From Nitrospira sp. (lineage in GTDB: Bacteria; Nitrospirota; Nitrospiria; Nitrospirales; Nitrospiraceae): a stretch of 14,733 nt of DNA. The notes below the pieces were generated by a model that made no database searches, was not told the origin of the DNA, and worked only from the letters and a program-made list of their open reading frames with translations. The stretch spans positions 1-14,733 of the forward strand of contig JAKDNQ010000035.1 in NCBI GenBank assembly GCA_030456405.1, in the 5' to 3' direction. Shown in pieces: positions 5,732 to 13,269 of this stretch. The position numbers were made by a program, and so were the translations under genes. Positions within the stretch are counted from its first letter, which is position 1. Every line of letters begins with the position of its first letter.

Positions 5732-7173
5732 TCAAGATATGAATCGCTCGATGATTATGCCTGCGTCCTGTGCGATCTCGCGTTCAATCACGTCGGCGGC
5801 AGCCCTAGCCTTCGCGGAGGCCTCGGCCAGGTCGGCGATGGCGCATTCGTCGGCAGGCTTGAGGCGGACAAACTCAAGGCTCGCGAGATCGTAACCGTCG
5901 ATCTCGGGAACACTCGACCCAAACGAAAGAGCCTTTACCACGGGGCGGCCCCAAAGTAGATGTGAAAGTGCGGTCACAAGGTAGCCCATGCGTACGCTTG
6001 AATCCATCTTGGGAGCAACACGGATGACGTGGTTCGAGACAACTTGATCGTCTAGGGCCTCGGTAGCCAAGATTGCCGTCCCTATGATGCCGTAAACCTG
6101 TCCGGAGCTTGGAATAAGAATCCAACCGCCCCTGACTCTACCGCGAAAATCGTCACCGAAACGACAATCAGCAAATCGTTTCGGCAAATCAGGTGAGACT
6201 TCCAAGAGGTCAGCGCTATCACGATAGATAACCCCATCTTCGGCAGGAATCCGCTTGTAACGACCCGGAACCCAAACCTCATAGCCCGCCTCGGCAACGG
6301 TCGTAAACCCTTGACCATACTTGGCTAGATGACGTCGAATCGCTGCTACACCAGGATTGTGAGCTGACGCATCGAATCGTCGGCGGCCGTCAAGGAATGC
6401 TTTTGATGCTTTGATCGTGAAGCCCTCATCGCCCCAGTCGTTGACTCTGAGGGGGCCAAGAGCCTTCTCAAAACGGGCTTCAGCCTCCAGCGTCAGGCGG
6501 TGGCCCTCATTTCGAAAATCAAGGATACGGGCGACACGGCGGGAAAAGTCGGCAGCGGTGGCGTCGTCGACCGTTGGAATTGGCAACGCCTCCAGATGGG
6601 AGGTTTCGTAATGTGGCCGTACTGCGCACCGACGGTCATGGCACGCACCTGCGGGGCGTGCAGATAGGCATAGAGCCAGCCCTTGTCTCTCTGGTTTATT
6701 GCTTCCACGCGCAAGAGGTCGTGTGAAATCAGCGTGTTCTCGTGCGGTGCATACGCGAGCGTGGCACGACCGACCGAGCCGGAACATGTGACGAGAATCG
6801 TTCCCGGCTTAACAAAACGGTTTGCGGCATCGGCAGTTCGAGAGAGGGCAAGCCACTTTCGAGGGATTGGCCGAACGTCGAATACCTGTGTAGCGGCCAG
6901 GAAGGGTGTTCCAAACTCACGGCTCACTTGGATACCCTTCAAACGTCCCGGCATCCAAACCTTAGCAAGTTCGTCGAATCGAGCCCAGCTATTAGCTTTG
7001 CTTTCGATTGCTAGTCGGATGCCGAAGCCAGACGACAGATAGGTTTCGGCCTCCATTCGGCGATCGCCAGCAAGAAGTTGGTTCACCCTCACGCTGGCAT
7101 GCTTGAGCACATGCCAAGGCCATGTCTGTTTCGGTTGCGGGGGCGGTGCGACTAGTCTTGCTCGGAGAGCCAC
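5732..7173 (-). pseudogene. Type I/IIB specificity subunit (HsdS / BcgIB-like), frameshifted in the middle
   Basis: The S subunit recognises the bipartite DNA target for its partner methylase/nuclease. Read from the GTG at 7171-7173 (AGGAG eight bases upstream, inside the methylase gene), the first 191 codons form target recognition domain 1, ending QVRAMTVGAQYGHITK. The matching continuation, HLEALPIPTVDDATAADFSR and the coiled conserved region, is one frame away. One missing C in a CCC run (plus strand GGG, 6598-6600) explains this. The second half then holds TRD2 (WVPGRYKRIP) and the terminal coiled region, ending IIIERFIS. The repaired protein would be about 480 residues. As written, frame one ends at 6493, and the second half has no proper start. 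It overlaps the upstream methylase gene by 22 bases, so one operon is certain. Confidence 0.85.
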
Positions 7174-9110
7174 TTGCGGAACTCCTGAGCAATCTGAAGG
7201 GTGTTGTCGTCAACGACCTTGCGCCGAGTCGTCTGCTGCCGGTAGACCGGGGTTCCGTCTTCCCATTCCTTGATGTGTTCCTCAATCTCCTCAACGATCT
7301 CGTTGCCCTTACGGTCGCGGACGTAGGTGACAGTGCCGCGTTTGTCGTGCCCGACGTGGTTGCCGACAGCCATGAAGACCGGGTAATCGTTGATCCGACC
7401 GGCAGCTTTTTCAATGGCGATCAATTCGTCACTCTTGCGCTGGAACACGAGAACACTTGTCTGGATGCTCACGAAGGGTTGAAATGTATCAGGATGCAGA
7501 TCCACGCTCGCCAGGATTCGAGTATTTCGCAATATCCATTCTCTTACATAGCCGAGACCAGGCGAACCAAGAATGCCGTCAGGTAGAACAATCGCCGCGC
7601 GGCCCGTGCCGGGTTTCAGGAACCTGACACACCGTTCTATGAACAAAATCTCGGGCGGCTGCGACTTCTGAACAGCCCCGGTCTTGTTCCATCTGTCGGC
7701 GACTTTGTCATAGGACCAGCTATGGCCGAGGTCGTACTTCTCAAGAATGGCCGGGTCGGTCACGGGAATCTTCGAACCAAAGGGCGGGTTGGTGAACAGG
7801 AGATCCACGTTTCCCATGAGGTCAATCTTGCGAAGGTCGGAATCCCATGTCGCCGGAGCTTCCAGCGAGTTTGCTTGAAACAACCCGCCTGCGCCGTCAT
7901 TGTTCATCACCATGTTCATCTTCGAGGCTTTCACTAATTCTGGATTAAAGTCTATGCCAACGATGGATTGCTCGGCGTATTTCTTGATGCGGTCCTTTGC
8001 AGCTTTTTCCGCTCGCTCAACCTTATTGCCCCATTTGGCCATTTCTGCCGTGCGGATCTTTTCAATGACGTGGTTCATGGCTGTGATGAGAAAGCCGCCT
8101 GTGCCACATGCGGGATCAAGGATCAACTGTTTCTCCCCAGGGTCCAACATCGCGACTGCCATCCGGCAGATGTTGCGAGGGGTGAAGAACTCACCACGGT
8201 CGCCCCTGAGGTTGGAGCCGACAATTTCTTCATAGGCTCGTCCCTTCACATCAATGTCGCTCTCCAGTAGAGAATACATCTGAAGCTGCGTTACTAAGTA
8301 AGCAAGCACAATGGGCTTAAGTTCTATACCTTCTGACTTCTTGAAGATGGTCGGGTAGTCGTCCTTGACCTGGCTGAACAACCCTTCGATCCGCTTTTGG
8401 ACTTTGAGTGGACCATTGACGCCATGTCGCTCATTTGCGGCGGTATAGAACTCCACCTCGTCGTTGTGCCGCTCGTCGTGAATTTTACAAAATATGAGCT
8501 TCAACAGTTCCCAAAATGCCTGGGGTTTCTGGAGGCCCTGATTGCCTGCAATGTAATTGTGGCAACGGCGGAACGCGAATAGGAGAGCATCGGATGTGGC
8601 AGGCTTGAGTTGATCAAAGCGCGGACGGTCAGCCTCGTCACCCTCACGGCCAAACTCGGGTAGGTCTGGGACTTCCTCCACCGTGACCTTTCCACCCTTG
8701 ATAATGCGACGATAGCAGAATCGCTCCATGCCATTGGTCCACATGCCATACTGAACATTGGGACATGCGGCCATATAGCTTTGGAGTTGCCCAACGCCGT
8801 CTTTCTTGTCGGCGGACTTCACCGTCGGAGCCTTGCACTCAACGATCATGTGAGCGTTTTCCTGATTATGGTCGGTCGCAGGCGGCAAGACAACGAGATC
8901 GGCCCGAGGCTTGCGGGTGCCAATACGCAACGTGAACTCAACCTCGATGTCGATTTTGGCGTAGCTGTATTCGCGCACAAGCGACTTAGCTATTTCTTGA
9001 CGAACATATTCCTCTGGAGTTTCGAAACGCTGGGTCTTCCCATCGATGAAGTCGAGTATCTTCCCCTGCTCAACGATGATTGCGTTTACCCCGATGTCAG
9101 TACTGTTCAT
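7152..9110 (-). CDS. Fused restriction nuclease and N6-adenine methylase subunit (BcgI-A-like)
   Basis: This is a 652-residue bifunctional subunit. Residues about 30-115 match the HsdR N-terminal nuclease fold (HSDR_N): D71 (ADLVVLPP), then E91 and K93 (IVECKAP), then GVGQLQSY. Residues about 190-640 are an HsdM-type N6-adenine methylase with GEFFTPR (306-312), the SAM-binding DPACGTGG (332-339) and the catalytic NPPF (441-444). No helicase motor domain is present here or elsewhere in the window. A nuclease-methylase fusion of about 640 residues with a separate S subunit is the layout of Type IIB enzymes such as BcgI, which cut on both sides of the site. The start ATG at 9108-9110 has AAGGA upstream. 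The specificity gene follows with a 22-base overlap. Because the S gene is frameshifted, the system may be inactive as sequenced. Confidence 0.9.
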   Translation of the reverse strand: MNSTDIGVNAIIVEQGKILDFIDGKTQRFETPEEYVRQEIAKSLVREYSYAKIDIEVEFTLRIGTRKPRADLVVLPPATDHNQENAHMIVECKAPTVKSADKKDGVGQLQSYMAACPNVQYGMWTNGMERFCYRRIIKGGKVTVEEVPDLPEFGREGDEADRPRFDQLKPATSDALLFAFRRCHNYIAGNQGLQKPQAFWELLKLIFCKIHDERHNDEVEFYTAANERHGVNGPLKVQKRIEGLFSQVKDDYPTIFKKSEGIELKPIVLAYLVTQLQMYSLLESDIDVKGRAYEEIVGSNLRGDRGEFFTPRNICRMAVAMLDPGEKQLILDPACGTGGFLITAMNHVIEKIRTAEMAKWGNKVERAEKAAKDRIKKYAEQSIVGIDFNPELVKASKMNMVMNNDGAGGLFQANSLEAPATWDSDLRKIDLMGNVDLLFTNPPFGSKIPVTDPAILEKYDLGHSWSYDKVADRWNKTGAVQKSQPPEILFIERCVRFLKPGTGRAAIVLPDGILGSPGLGYVREWILRNTRILASVDLHPDTFQPFVSIQTSVLVFQRKSDELIAIEKAAGRINDYPVFMAVGNHVGHDKRGTVTYVRDRKGNEIVEEIEEHIKEWEDGTPVYRQQTTRRKVVDDNTLQIAQEFRKWLSEQD

Positions 9111-9249
9111 AAGATCCTTTTGAGGGTCGGGAGAACACCCACGAATGCCCTATTTGTCGTCAAGGATAAAGTAGGCACCTGAATTGGGATGGATTCTTAC
9201 ACCGCTCGCGCCAGACCCTAGCGAGAAGCCCGCGCCCTGTCAACCGCCT

Positions 9250-9277
9250 CTTATAGTCCCAGTAGTGTAGGAGGCAA
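9250..9277 (-). promoter_or_regulatory. Candidate promoter of the restriction-modification operon
   Basis: On the minus strand TTGCCT (9272-9277), a 16-base spacer and TATAAG (9250-9255) would start transcription near 9243, leaving about 130 bases of leader before the methylase ATG. A second TTGACG lies nearer the gene (about 9161-9166) but lacks a good -10. Moderate to weak. Confidence 0.35.
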
Positions 9278-9287
9278 ACAAGGTTAG

Positions 9288-9317
9288 TTGCTTCGCGGCA
9301 ATACTGGTCACTATAAT
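9288..9317 (+). promoter_or_regulatory. Candidate promoter of the Panacea operon
   Basis: TTGCTT (9288-9293), 18 bases, then a perfect TATAAT (9312-9317). It is back to back with the restriction operon promoter in the 317-base divergent region 9111-9427, which holds no gene that I can support. The leader would be about 105 bases. It contains GAAATC/GATTTC inverted repeats (9364-9369, 9380-9385) that could be an autoregulatory operator. Confidence 0.4.
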
Positions 9318-9363
9318 GATGAGCCCGTCGAGCTAGCCTCTTGTGAACTCATACGGACTTTTT

Positions 9364-9385
9364 GAAATCGTTTCACAAAGATTTC
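9364..9385. promoter_or_regulatory. Inverted repeat upstream of the Panacea gene
   Basis: GAAATC, ten bases, GATTTC. The half-site spacing of 16 bases centre to centre would suit a dimeric repressor. It sits about 43 bases before the start codon, where toxin-antitoxin operators usually lie. Only the symmetry supports this. Confidence 0.25.
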
Positions 9386-9427
9386 TTTGCGGTTCTTAAA
9401 TAGTGTTCATCCACAGGAGGCGGGCTT

Positions 9428-9985
9428 ATGACACGGATAAGAATGGGGCGGCGGCGCCGGCGTGTGCCTCAGAAGCTTGAGGCTCTTGCCCACTACATCT
9501 GCTACAAGTGCCAAGATCCTACCGTTCTCGGTTCGACCAAGCTGAATAAGATCCTGTGGTACTCCGACGTGATTTCGCTACAGATGCGAGGGAAGACCAT
9601 CACTGGGGAAACCTACGTGAAGCAACAGTACGGACCAGTCCCCAAGCATATCTTGGAAACGCTCAAGAAGTTGGAGAAACGGGGGGACATTGTAGTCAGG
9701 CAAGCTGATTATCACGGGTATCCTAAGCGTGACCTCATCGCAATGACGAAGCCGGATTTTTCAATGTTCACCTCAGAAGAAATTAGCATCGTTGACGATG
9801 TCCTCCGAGAGGTTTGCTATAACCACACTGCCTCGTCGATCAGCATGGCCACGCATGATGACATTTGGAAATTGGCCGAAATCGGCGAAGAAATCCCGCT
9901 CGAAACCGCCTTTGCTTCTGAGCTGGCGGAAATCACCGAGGACGACGTGAAATGGGCAAAGCGCAAACTGAGCAAGATAGCCTGA
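9428..9985 (+). CDS. Panacea-domain (SocA/DUF4065-like) antitoxin
   Basis: This 185-residue protein has the Panacea signature: KLNKILWYSD (38-47), then ITGETYVKQQYGPVPKH (58-74), then a helix and strand (LETLKKLEKRGDIVV). Panacea domains neutralise many unrelated toxins as the antitoxin of two-gene modules, and in SocA act as a proteolysis adaptor. The N-terminus is unusually basic (RIRMGRRRRR), which could be a DNA- or RNA-contact tail. The C-terminal half (residues 115-185) is acidic and helical. AGGAGG lies seven bases before the ATG at 9428. The next gene starts three bases after its stop, so the pair is co-transcribed. It is transcribed away from the restriction operon. The family call is secure. 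The antitoxin role follows from the family and the neighbour. Confidence 0.88.
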   Translation: MTRIRMGRRRRRVPQKLEALAHYICYKCQDPTVLGSTKLNKILWYSDVISLQMRGKTITGETYVKQQYGPVPKHILETLKKLEKRGDIVVRQADYHGYPKRDLIAMTKPDFSMFTSEEISIVDDVLREVCYNHTASSISMATHDDIWKLAEIGEEIPLETAFASELAEITEDDVKWAKRKLSKIA

Positions 9986-9988
9986 TCG

Positions 9989-10285
9989 ATGGCGACGCTC
10001 AGAACGGTGCGGATTGCTCCGGCCACCAAGGAATATCTTCAAGAAGAAGAAAGAAAAGACCCGTTACTCAAGAAAGTCGTCACAGGTCTGATCTGGCGGC
10101 TTGAACGCGAGGTTGAGCCTGTCGGTTATCGGCTCCCTGGATACAACCCACCTACGTTTCTCCTCAAACTTCCTTATCGGCTACCTATCCCGCGCATTCT
10201 TCGAGTGGTCTACGAAGATCTTGGGGATGAGTTTTTCATTATCTTGGCCGAGGTTGAAAAACTAAGCCAGGCTGATGAGAGATAA
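9989..10285 (+). CDS. Putative toxin partner of the Panacea protein, unknown family
   Basis: This is a 98-residue protein three bases behind the Panacea gene, with no ribosome binding site of its own, so translation is likely coupled. I do not recognise a family by motif. The pattern is an N-terminal strand (LRTVRIAP), a long charged helix (residues 12-42), then hydrophobic strands (PTFLLKLP, ILRVVYED, EFFIILAEVEKL). That order (helical hairpin then a curled sheet ending in RVVYE and an acidic turn) resembles RelE/ParE folds, but the catalytic residues of RelE cannot be placed. Size and position are exactly those of a toxin in a Panacea-led module. The toxin call is therefore inference from context. 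It has no signal peptide or membrane segment. Confidence 0.65.
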   Translation: MATLRTVRIAPATKEYLQEEERKDPLLKKVVTGLIWRLEREVEPVGYRLPGYNPPTFLLKLPYRLPIPRILRVVYEDLGDEFFIILAEVEKLSQADER

Positions 10286-10300
10286 AGAAGTTGGCCGGCA

Positions 10301-10358
10301 CTTGCCCGCATTATCCACGACGGTTCGTGGCGGAATCGCAAAGCCGCGTCGTGAGACA
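10301..10358 (+). repeat. Dispersed repeat, copy A
   Basis: About 60 bases beginning CTTGCCCGCATTATCCACGA align without gaps to 14571-14628 with roughly 50 of 60 identical positions (shared core AAGCCGCGTC). No protein is encoded. It lies directly after the Panacea operon and next to the palindromic repeat at 10365-10489. Confidence 0.7.
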
Positions 10359-10364
10359 GGCTCA

Positions 10365-10489
10365 CGCAGGATGTTCAAAAGCGTCGTTCGGCAAGGCCGC
10401 AGCGAGCGAGAGCCCGAGGCGTACTGCTGAGTACGTTGAGGGTTTGAACGATGCGAGAACGAAGCCGACGGCGGTTTTCAACATCCTGC
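10365..10489. repeat. Palindromic intergenic repeat (Nitrospira-like)
   Basis: CAGGATGTTCAAAA at about 10366-10380 pairs with TTTTCAACATCCTG near 10476-10489 with one mismatch. Inside are CGTCGTTCGGC facing GAACGAAGCCGACG, and a perfect hairpin GTACT-GCTG-AGTAC (10421-10434). The unit therefore folds into a long branched hairpin of about 125 bases. It touches the stop codon of the MFS gene (10489-10491) and lies between two convergent operons, so it may serve as a two-way terminator. From memory, near-identical units are scattered through Nitrospira genomes. I could not check this. Confidence 0.65.
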
Positions 10490-12123
10490 TATGCGCTTTT
10501 GAAGCGGGAGACCCTGGCAAACACAATCGCGGCGAACGGGAGTGCCAGTCCCAGGAGCAATTGCGCGATGAGGAGTGAGCCGAGCTGGCTATAGTCGGCA
10601 GGCGTTTGAATGACGCCGGAAACCTGATCTCGGACTTCCCGGCTGACCACATAAATGTCGTTCATGTATTTGGTGCCGAGCTGACTCAATGACAAGGCGA
10701 GATTCGTAAACGACGCCATCACGGCGAAGAAGGTGGCTTTCAAATTTGCGGGCGCTGAGTTGGCAATCCAGGCCAGCATCGGAATCATAGAAATCTGGCC
10801 GAGTGGCGACTCCAGCGCTGTATCGATCAAGGCAATGAATCGCGCATCGACGATCCCACCGGTGATGCTCGCAGTCCATTCATGCAATCCATAGAACATG
10901 CTCACGATCGGAAGAGTCAGAATGGTTCCGATCACTGTGAGGAACCCGATGACATAGGCAATGGACCGTTCGGCCATGAAACGGCGAAAGGTGAACATCC
11001 CCACCAGAGTCAATGTGCTCCCAATCAGCGAGAGGACGGAGAGAAATTGCTGATCGAATTTCAGCTGATCGATCATCCACCAGGTCGTCCCTGGCCCAGT
11101 CCCTGGAATGGAGCGGAACATGAAGACCACGACCGCTGTCCCGACCAGAGTAAATTGTTTGTCCGGCTCCAGCTCTCGAATCAGCCTCGCCATCAAAAAC
11201 AACACGATGGCCATCGAGCCGGCAAAGACAATCTCCTCGCTATAGGAGAACCCGCCGAATCCGACCGTGAGCGTGAACAGGACAAAAGCAAGGCTTCCAC
11301 CCAGAATCCACCAATTCGGCCTCGTCGGGGCATGTGTGTCGTCACGCGCATTCACGACGTGCTCAACGTGATCGAGAGAGAAGCCTTGACTGAGCAGAGC
11401 CTGTTTCTGCTGTCGCCTAAGAATCCACGCCAACCCGACACCGAGGACTGAGATAAAGGGGATGACGAGCGCCATAAGATACACCTGCTTGTAGAGCCGA
11501 ATGGTCTCTGCCTGTGGGAGCCCTTCGACCCCTGTGAAGACGTACACGTTGATCATTGCCACCAAAATTCCTCCGCCGATGATCGCCACCCGCCCGAGCG
11601 TCTGCATCGTAGTGTGCATAAGCTTGAGAGTTAGTTGGTCGAACGGCTGTCCCTGCTCATCCACTCGTGGAACGGCATCGACCGTCATCGCATCCGCCAC
11701 CGCGTCTTGCACCACGTAGCCGATCGGCCCAAGCAATGTGCTGAGCACAAACCAGCCTTCCGCCGGCAGAATGGCGGTCATCGCCTCCCGATTCCCGATC
11801 AATGCCGCCATAATCCCAAGGCTGGCAACCAACAGCCCAGCTCCAAGTCCCACGAGCCAGCCCTTCCAGCGCCATACAAGATCGACGAGATGCCCGATCG
11901 GCATCTTGAGTGCCCAGGGAATGCCGGCCCAAAATCCCAGCGCGGCGAGGAACGAGGCGGAAAGGCCCAAGTAGTCTTTGACAAAGAAAGTGCCGACGAT
12001 GCCGGTGAGGCCGGATATACCGTAGGCCATGTAGACCATGAGGGGAGGCAGATAGGAGAGCCGCATCTCACGACCGAGGGAAAGCAAGTTGCGGTCGATC
12101 CACTGCGCGAACCGTGTGAACAT
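10489..12123 (-). CDS. MFS transporter, BT1 (folate-biopterin transporter)-like
   Basis: This is a 544-residue integral membrane protein with about 12 hydrophobic segments. The first helices (YLPPLMVYMAYGISGLTGIV and FVKDYLGLSASFLAAL) and the following GIPWALKMPIGHLVD fit the BT1/major facilitator pattern, in which an IPW-K-P motif precedes the first cytoplasmic loop. The substrate cannot be told. The frame is open further upstream to 12468, but that extension overlaps the MBL gene and reads as nonsense. I place the start at the ATG 12121-12123, two bases after the MBL stop, which makes the pair one coupled operon. There is no strong ribosome binding site. The stop lies inside the palindromic repeat 10365-10489. 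Conserved linkage to the ferredoxin/MBL gene would suggest a shared task, but which one is unknown. Confidence 0.85.
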   Translation of the reverse strand: MFTRFAQWIDRNLLSLGREMRLSYLPPLMVYMAYGISGLTGIVGTFFVKDYLGLSASFLAALGFWAGIPWALKMPIGHLVDLVWRWKGWLVGLGAGLLVASLGIMAALIGNREAMTAILPAEGWFVLSTLLGPIGYVVQDAVADAMTVDAVPRVDEQGQPFDQLTLKLMHTTMQTLGRVAIIGGGILVAMINVYVFTGVEGLPQAETIRLYKQVYLMALVIPFISVLGVGLAWILRRQQKQALLSQGFSLDHVEHVVNARDDTHAPTRPNWWILGGSLAFVLFTLTVGFGGFSYSEEIVFAGSMAIVLFLMARLIRELEPDKQFTLVGTAVVVFMFRSIPGTGPGTTWWMIDQLKFDQQFLSVLSLIGSTLTLVGMFTFRRFMAERSIAYVIGFLTVIGTILTLPIVSMFYGLHEWTASITGGIVDARFIALIDTALESPLGQISMIPMLAWIANSAPANLKATFFAVMASFTNLALSLSQLGTKYMNDIYVVSREVRDQVSGVIQTPADYSQLGSLLIAQLLLGLALPFAAIVFARVSRFKSA

Positions 12124-12125
12124 CG

Positions 12126-13007
12126 CTAGGGGAATACCTTGGTAGGCTGGCGGCGATCGATCAGCGACTGCAGCTGTGCGCGCATTTCGTGAGCCGGCAA
12201 GCGTGTCCGATCCCCATGTCCTGCCAGCACCCATTCGAAGGGGTAGTCGAGGAGTTTCTTGAGCGAGTCCGCCAATACATGCTTCCTCCACACTAGTCGG
12301 GTTGGAGCGCCGAGCCTCTTCTGCGCAGAGTCCCACCAGAGATGATCCCCCGTGAATAGGAACCGGTTCTTGTAGAGCAAAGCTATGCTGCCCGCTGTAT
12401 GGCCCGGCACAGGAATGACCAGAAACTGCGGCATAACTTGGATGCTGTCGGCTCCTTCGATGATCCATTCCGCATCCGGAGCCGCTTCGATGTCCGCTCG
12501 GTGAATCATCCGTTTTGCGCCGAAGTGTGCGGCATACTTCTCTGCATCGGCCACATCGTCTTTGTGCGTGAGGAAGATGTACGCAAGGCCGCCCTTGTGC
12601 TCGAAGGCCTCGACGAGATGTTTAAGATACCGCGGTGAATCGACAAGCCAGTTGCCGTCAGGATGTTCGATGAAGAAGCTATTCGCCCCGAACGACTTTT
12701 CAGAATTGAAACCGCAGTAGAACACCTCGTCTTCCACTTGGAGCGGGAAGCTCGTCATAGCGTCTTTCAGCCGTACCTTGTCGCTCTGCTCTGTACCGAT
12801 CGAGCCAACCGGGCAGGCGAGGAGCGCTTGATAGGCCTGACGAGAACGCCCCTCATCGGTCGGCTGGTTGGTGACTGCGGAAAAATTACCGACCTCTTCA
12901 AAACTCGTCGGCGCCAACTGGCGGCACGTATCGCAGTTGATGCAGGTCGCATCGACAAAAAAGTTGCCTGCGACATTGGAATCGAGTCGTTTGTTCGGAT
13001 CGGCCAT
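12126..13007 (-). CDS. Ferredoxin domain / metallo-beta-lactamase fold fusion protein
   Basis: This is a 293-residue soluble protein. Residues 15-70 form a small ferredoxin-like domain with CINCDTC (C22, C25, C28) and CPVG (C65), which should bind one [4Fe-4S] cluster. Residues 90-290 are a metallo-beta-lactamase fold. The metal motif is THKDDVAD (147-154) in place of the usual HxHxDH, then H203 (PGHTAGS), D221 (FTGDHLWW) and H264 (AGHGD). The second histidine of the first motif is thus aspartate, so the metal site may differ from classical hydrolases. The start ATG at 13005-13007 has no clear ribosome binding site. The MFS gene follows two bases later. An electron-transfer-linked hydrolase or oxidoreductase is possible. 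No substrate is indicated. Confidence 0.85.
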   Translation of the reverse strand: MADPNKRLDSNVAGNFFVDATCINCDTCRQLAPTSFEEVGNFSAVTNQPTDEGRSRQAYQALLACPVGSIGTEQSDKVRLKDAMTSFPLQVEDEVFYCGFNSEKSFGANSFFIEHPDGNWLVDSPRYLKHLVEAFEHKGGLAYIFLTHKDDVADAEKYAAHFGAKRMIHRADIEAAPDAEWIIEGADSIQVMPQFLVIPVPGHTAGSIALLYKNRFLFTGDHLWWDSAQKRLGAPTRLVWRKHVLADSLKKLLDYPFEWVLAGHGDRTRLPAHEMRAQLQSLIDRRQPTKVFP

Positions 13008-13115
13008 GATCTATGTAATCCCCGCCAGCATCGTCTGTCGCTTCATTCAGGGGCATCCCGGTTCGCAACCCCTCCGTACGCGAGCCCCAGATTGCATAGA
13101 TTAATAAATAAATTG

Positions 13116-13147
13116 ACGACTAATACCTAAGCTCGCATGTTAGTCGT
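13116..13147. promoter_or_regulatory. 8-bp inverted repeat in the AT-rich gap, operator or terminator stem
   Basis: ACGACTAA and TTAGTCGT are perfect reverse complements separated by 16 bases. TTGACG (13113-13118) overlaps the left arm and has CATGTT 17 bases downstream, a weak plus-strand promoter that could drive the cassette genes. The region 13090-13250 is clearly more AT-rich than either neighbour. Confidence 0.35.
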
Positions 13148-13231
13148 TTAGAACGATGAATGATATCAAGGAAGTATGTCAAATAATTTTTCTTTGAAAT
13201 TGGCAGGAACGAAAACTTCTTGCTGGTGTGC

Positions 13232-13256
13232 ATTACTGTCTAATAACTGGTTAGGC
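13232..13256 (+). other. Cassette insertion point, attI-like or secondary site
   Basis: GTCTAATAACTGGTTAGGC (13238-13256) has CTAA, six bases, GTTAG. The same CTAA-N6-GTTAG spacing occurs in the class 1 attI core as I remember it. The crossover would be between G13250 and T13251. Everything right of it up to 14529 is the cassette. The empty site would read CTGG joined to TTAACT. No integrase gene lies on the left, where the MBL gene begins at 13007. Confidence 0.5.
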
Positions 13257-13269
13257 TGCCACAATACCC

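Noticed and set aside
10291..10578. A 95-codon plus-strand frame
   Set aside because: It runs through the palindromic repeat and the end of the MFS gene and has no family features.
12124..12468. N-terminal extension of the MFS gene
   Set aside because: The extension overlaps the MBL gene in another frame and has no membrane-protein character. The transporter N-terminus starts cleanly at 12123.
13116..13256. A preceding attC ending at GTTAGGC (a longer cassette array)
   Set aside because: No R'' box (GCCTAAC-like) with a matching outer stem is found within 150 bases to the left. Only the short CTAA-N6-GTTAG arrangement is present.
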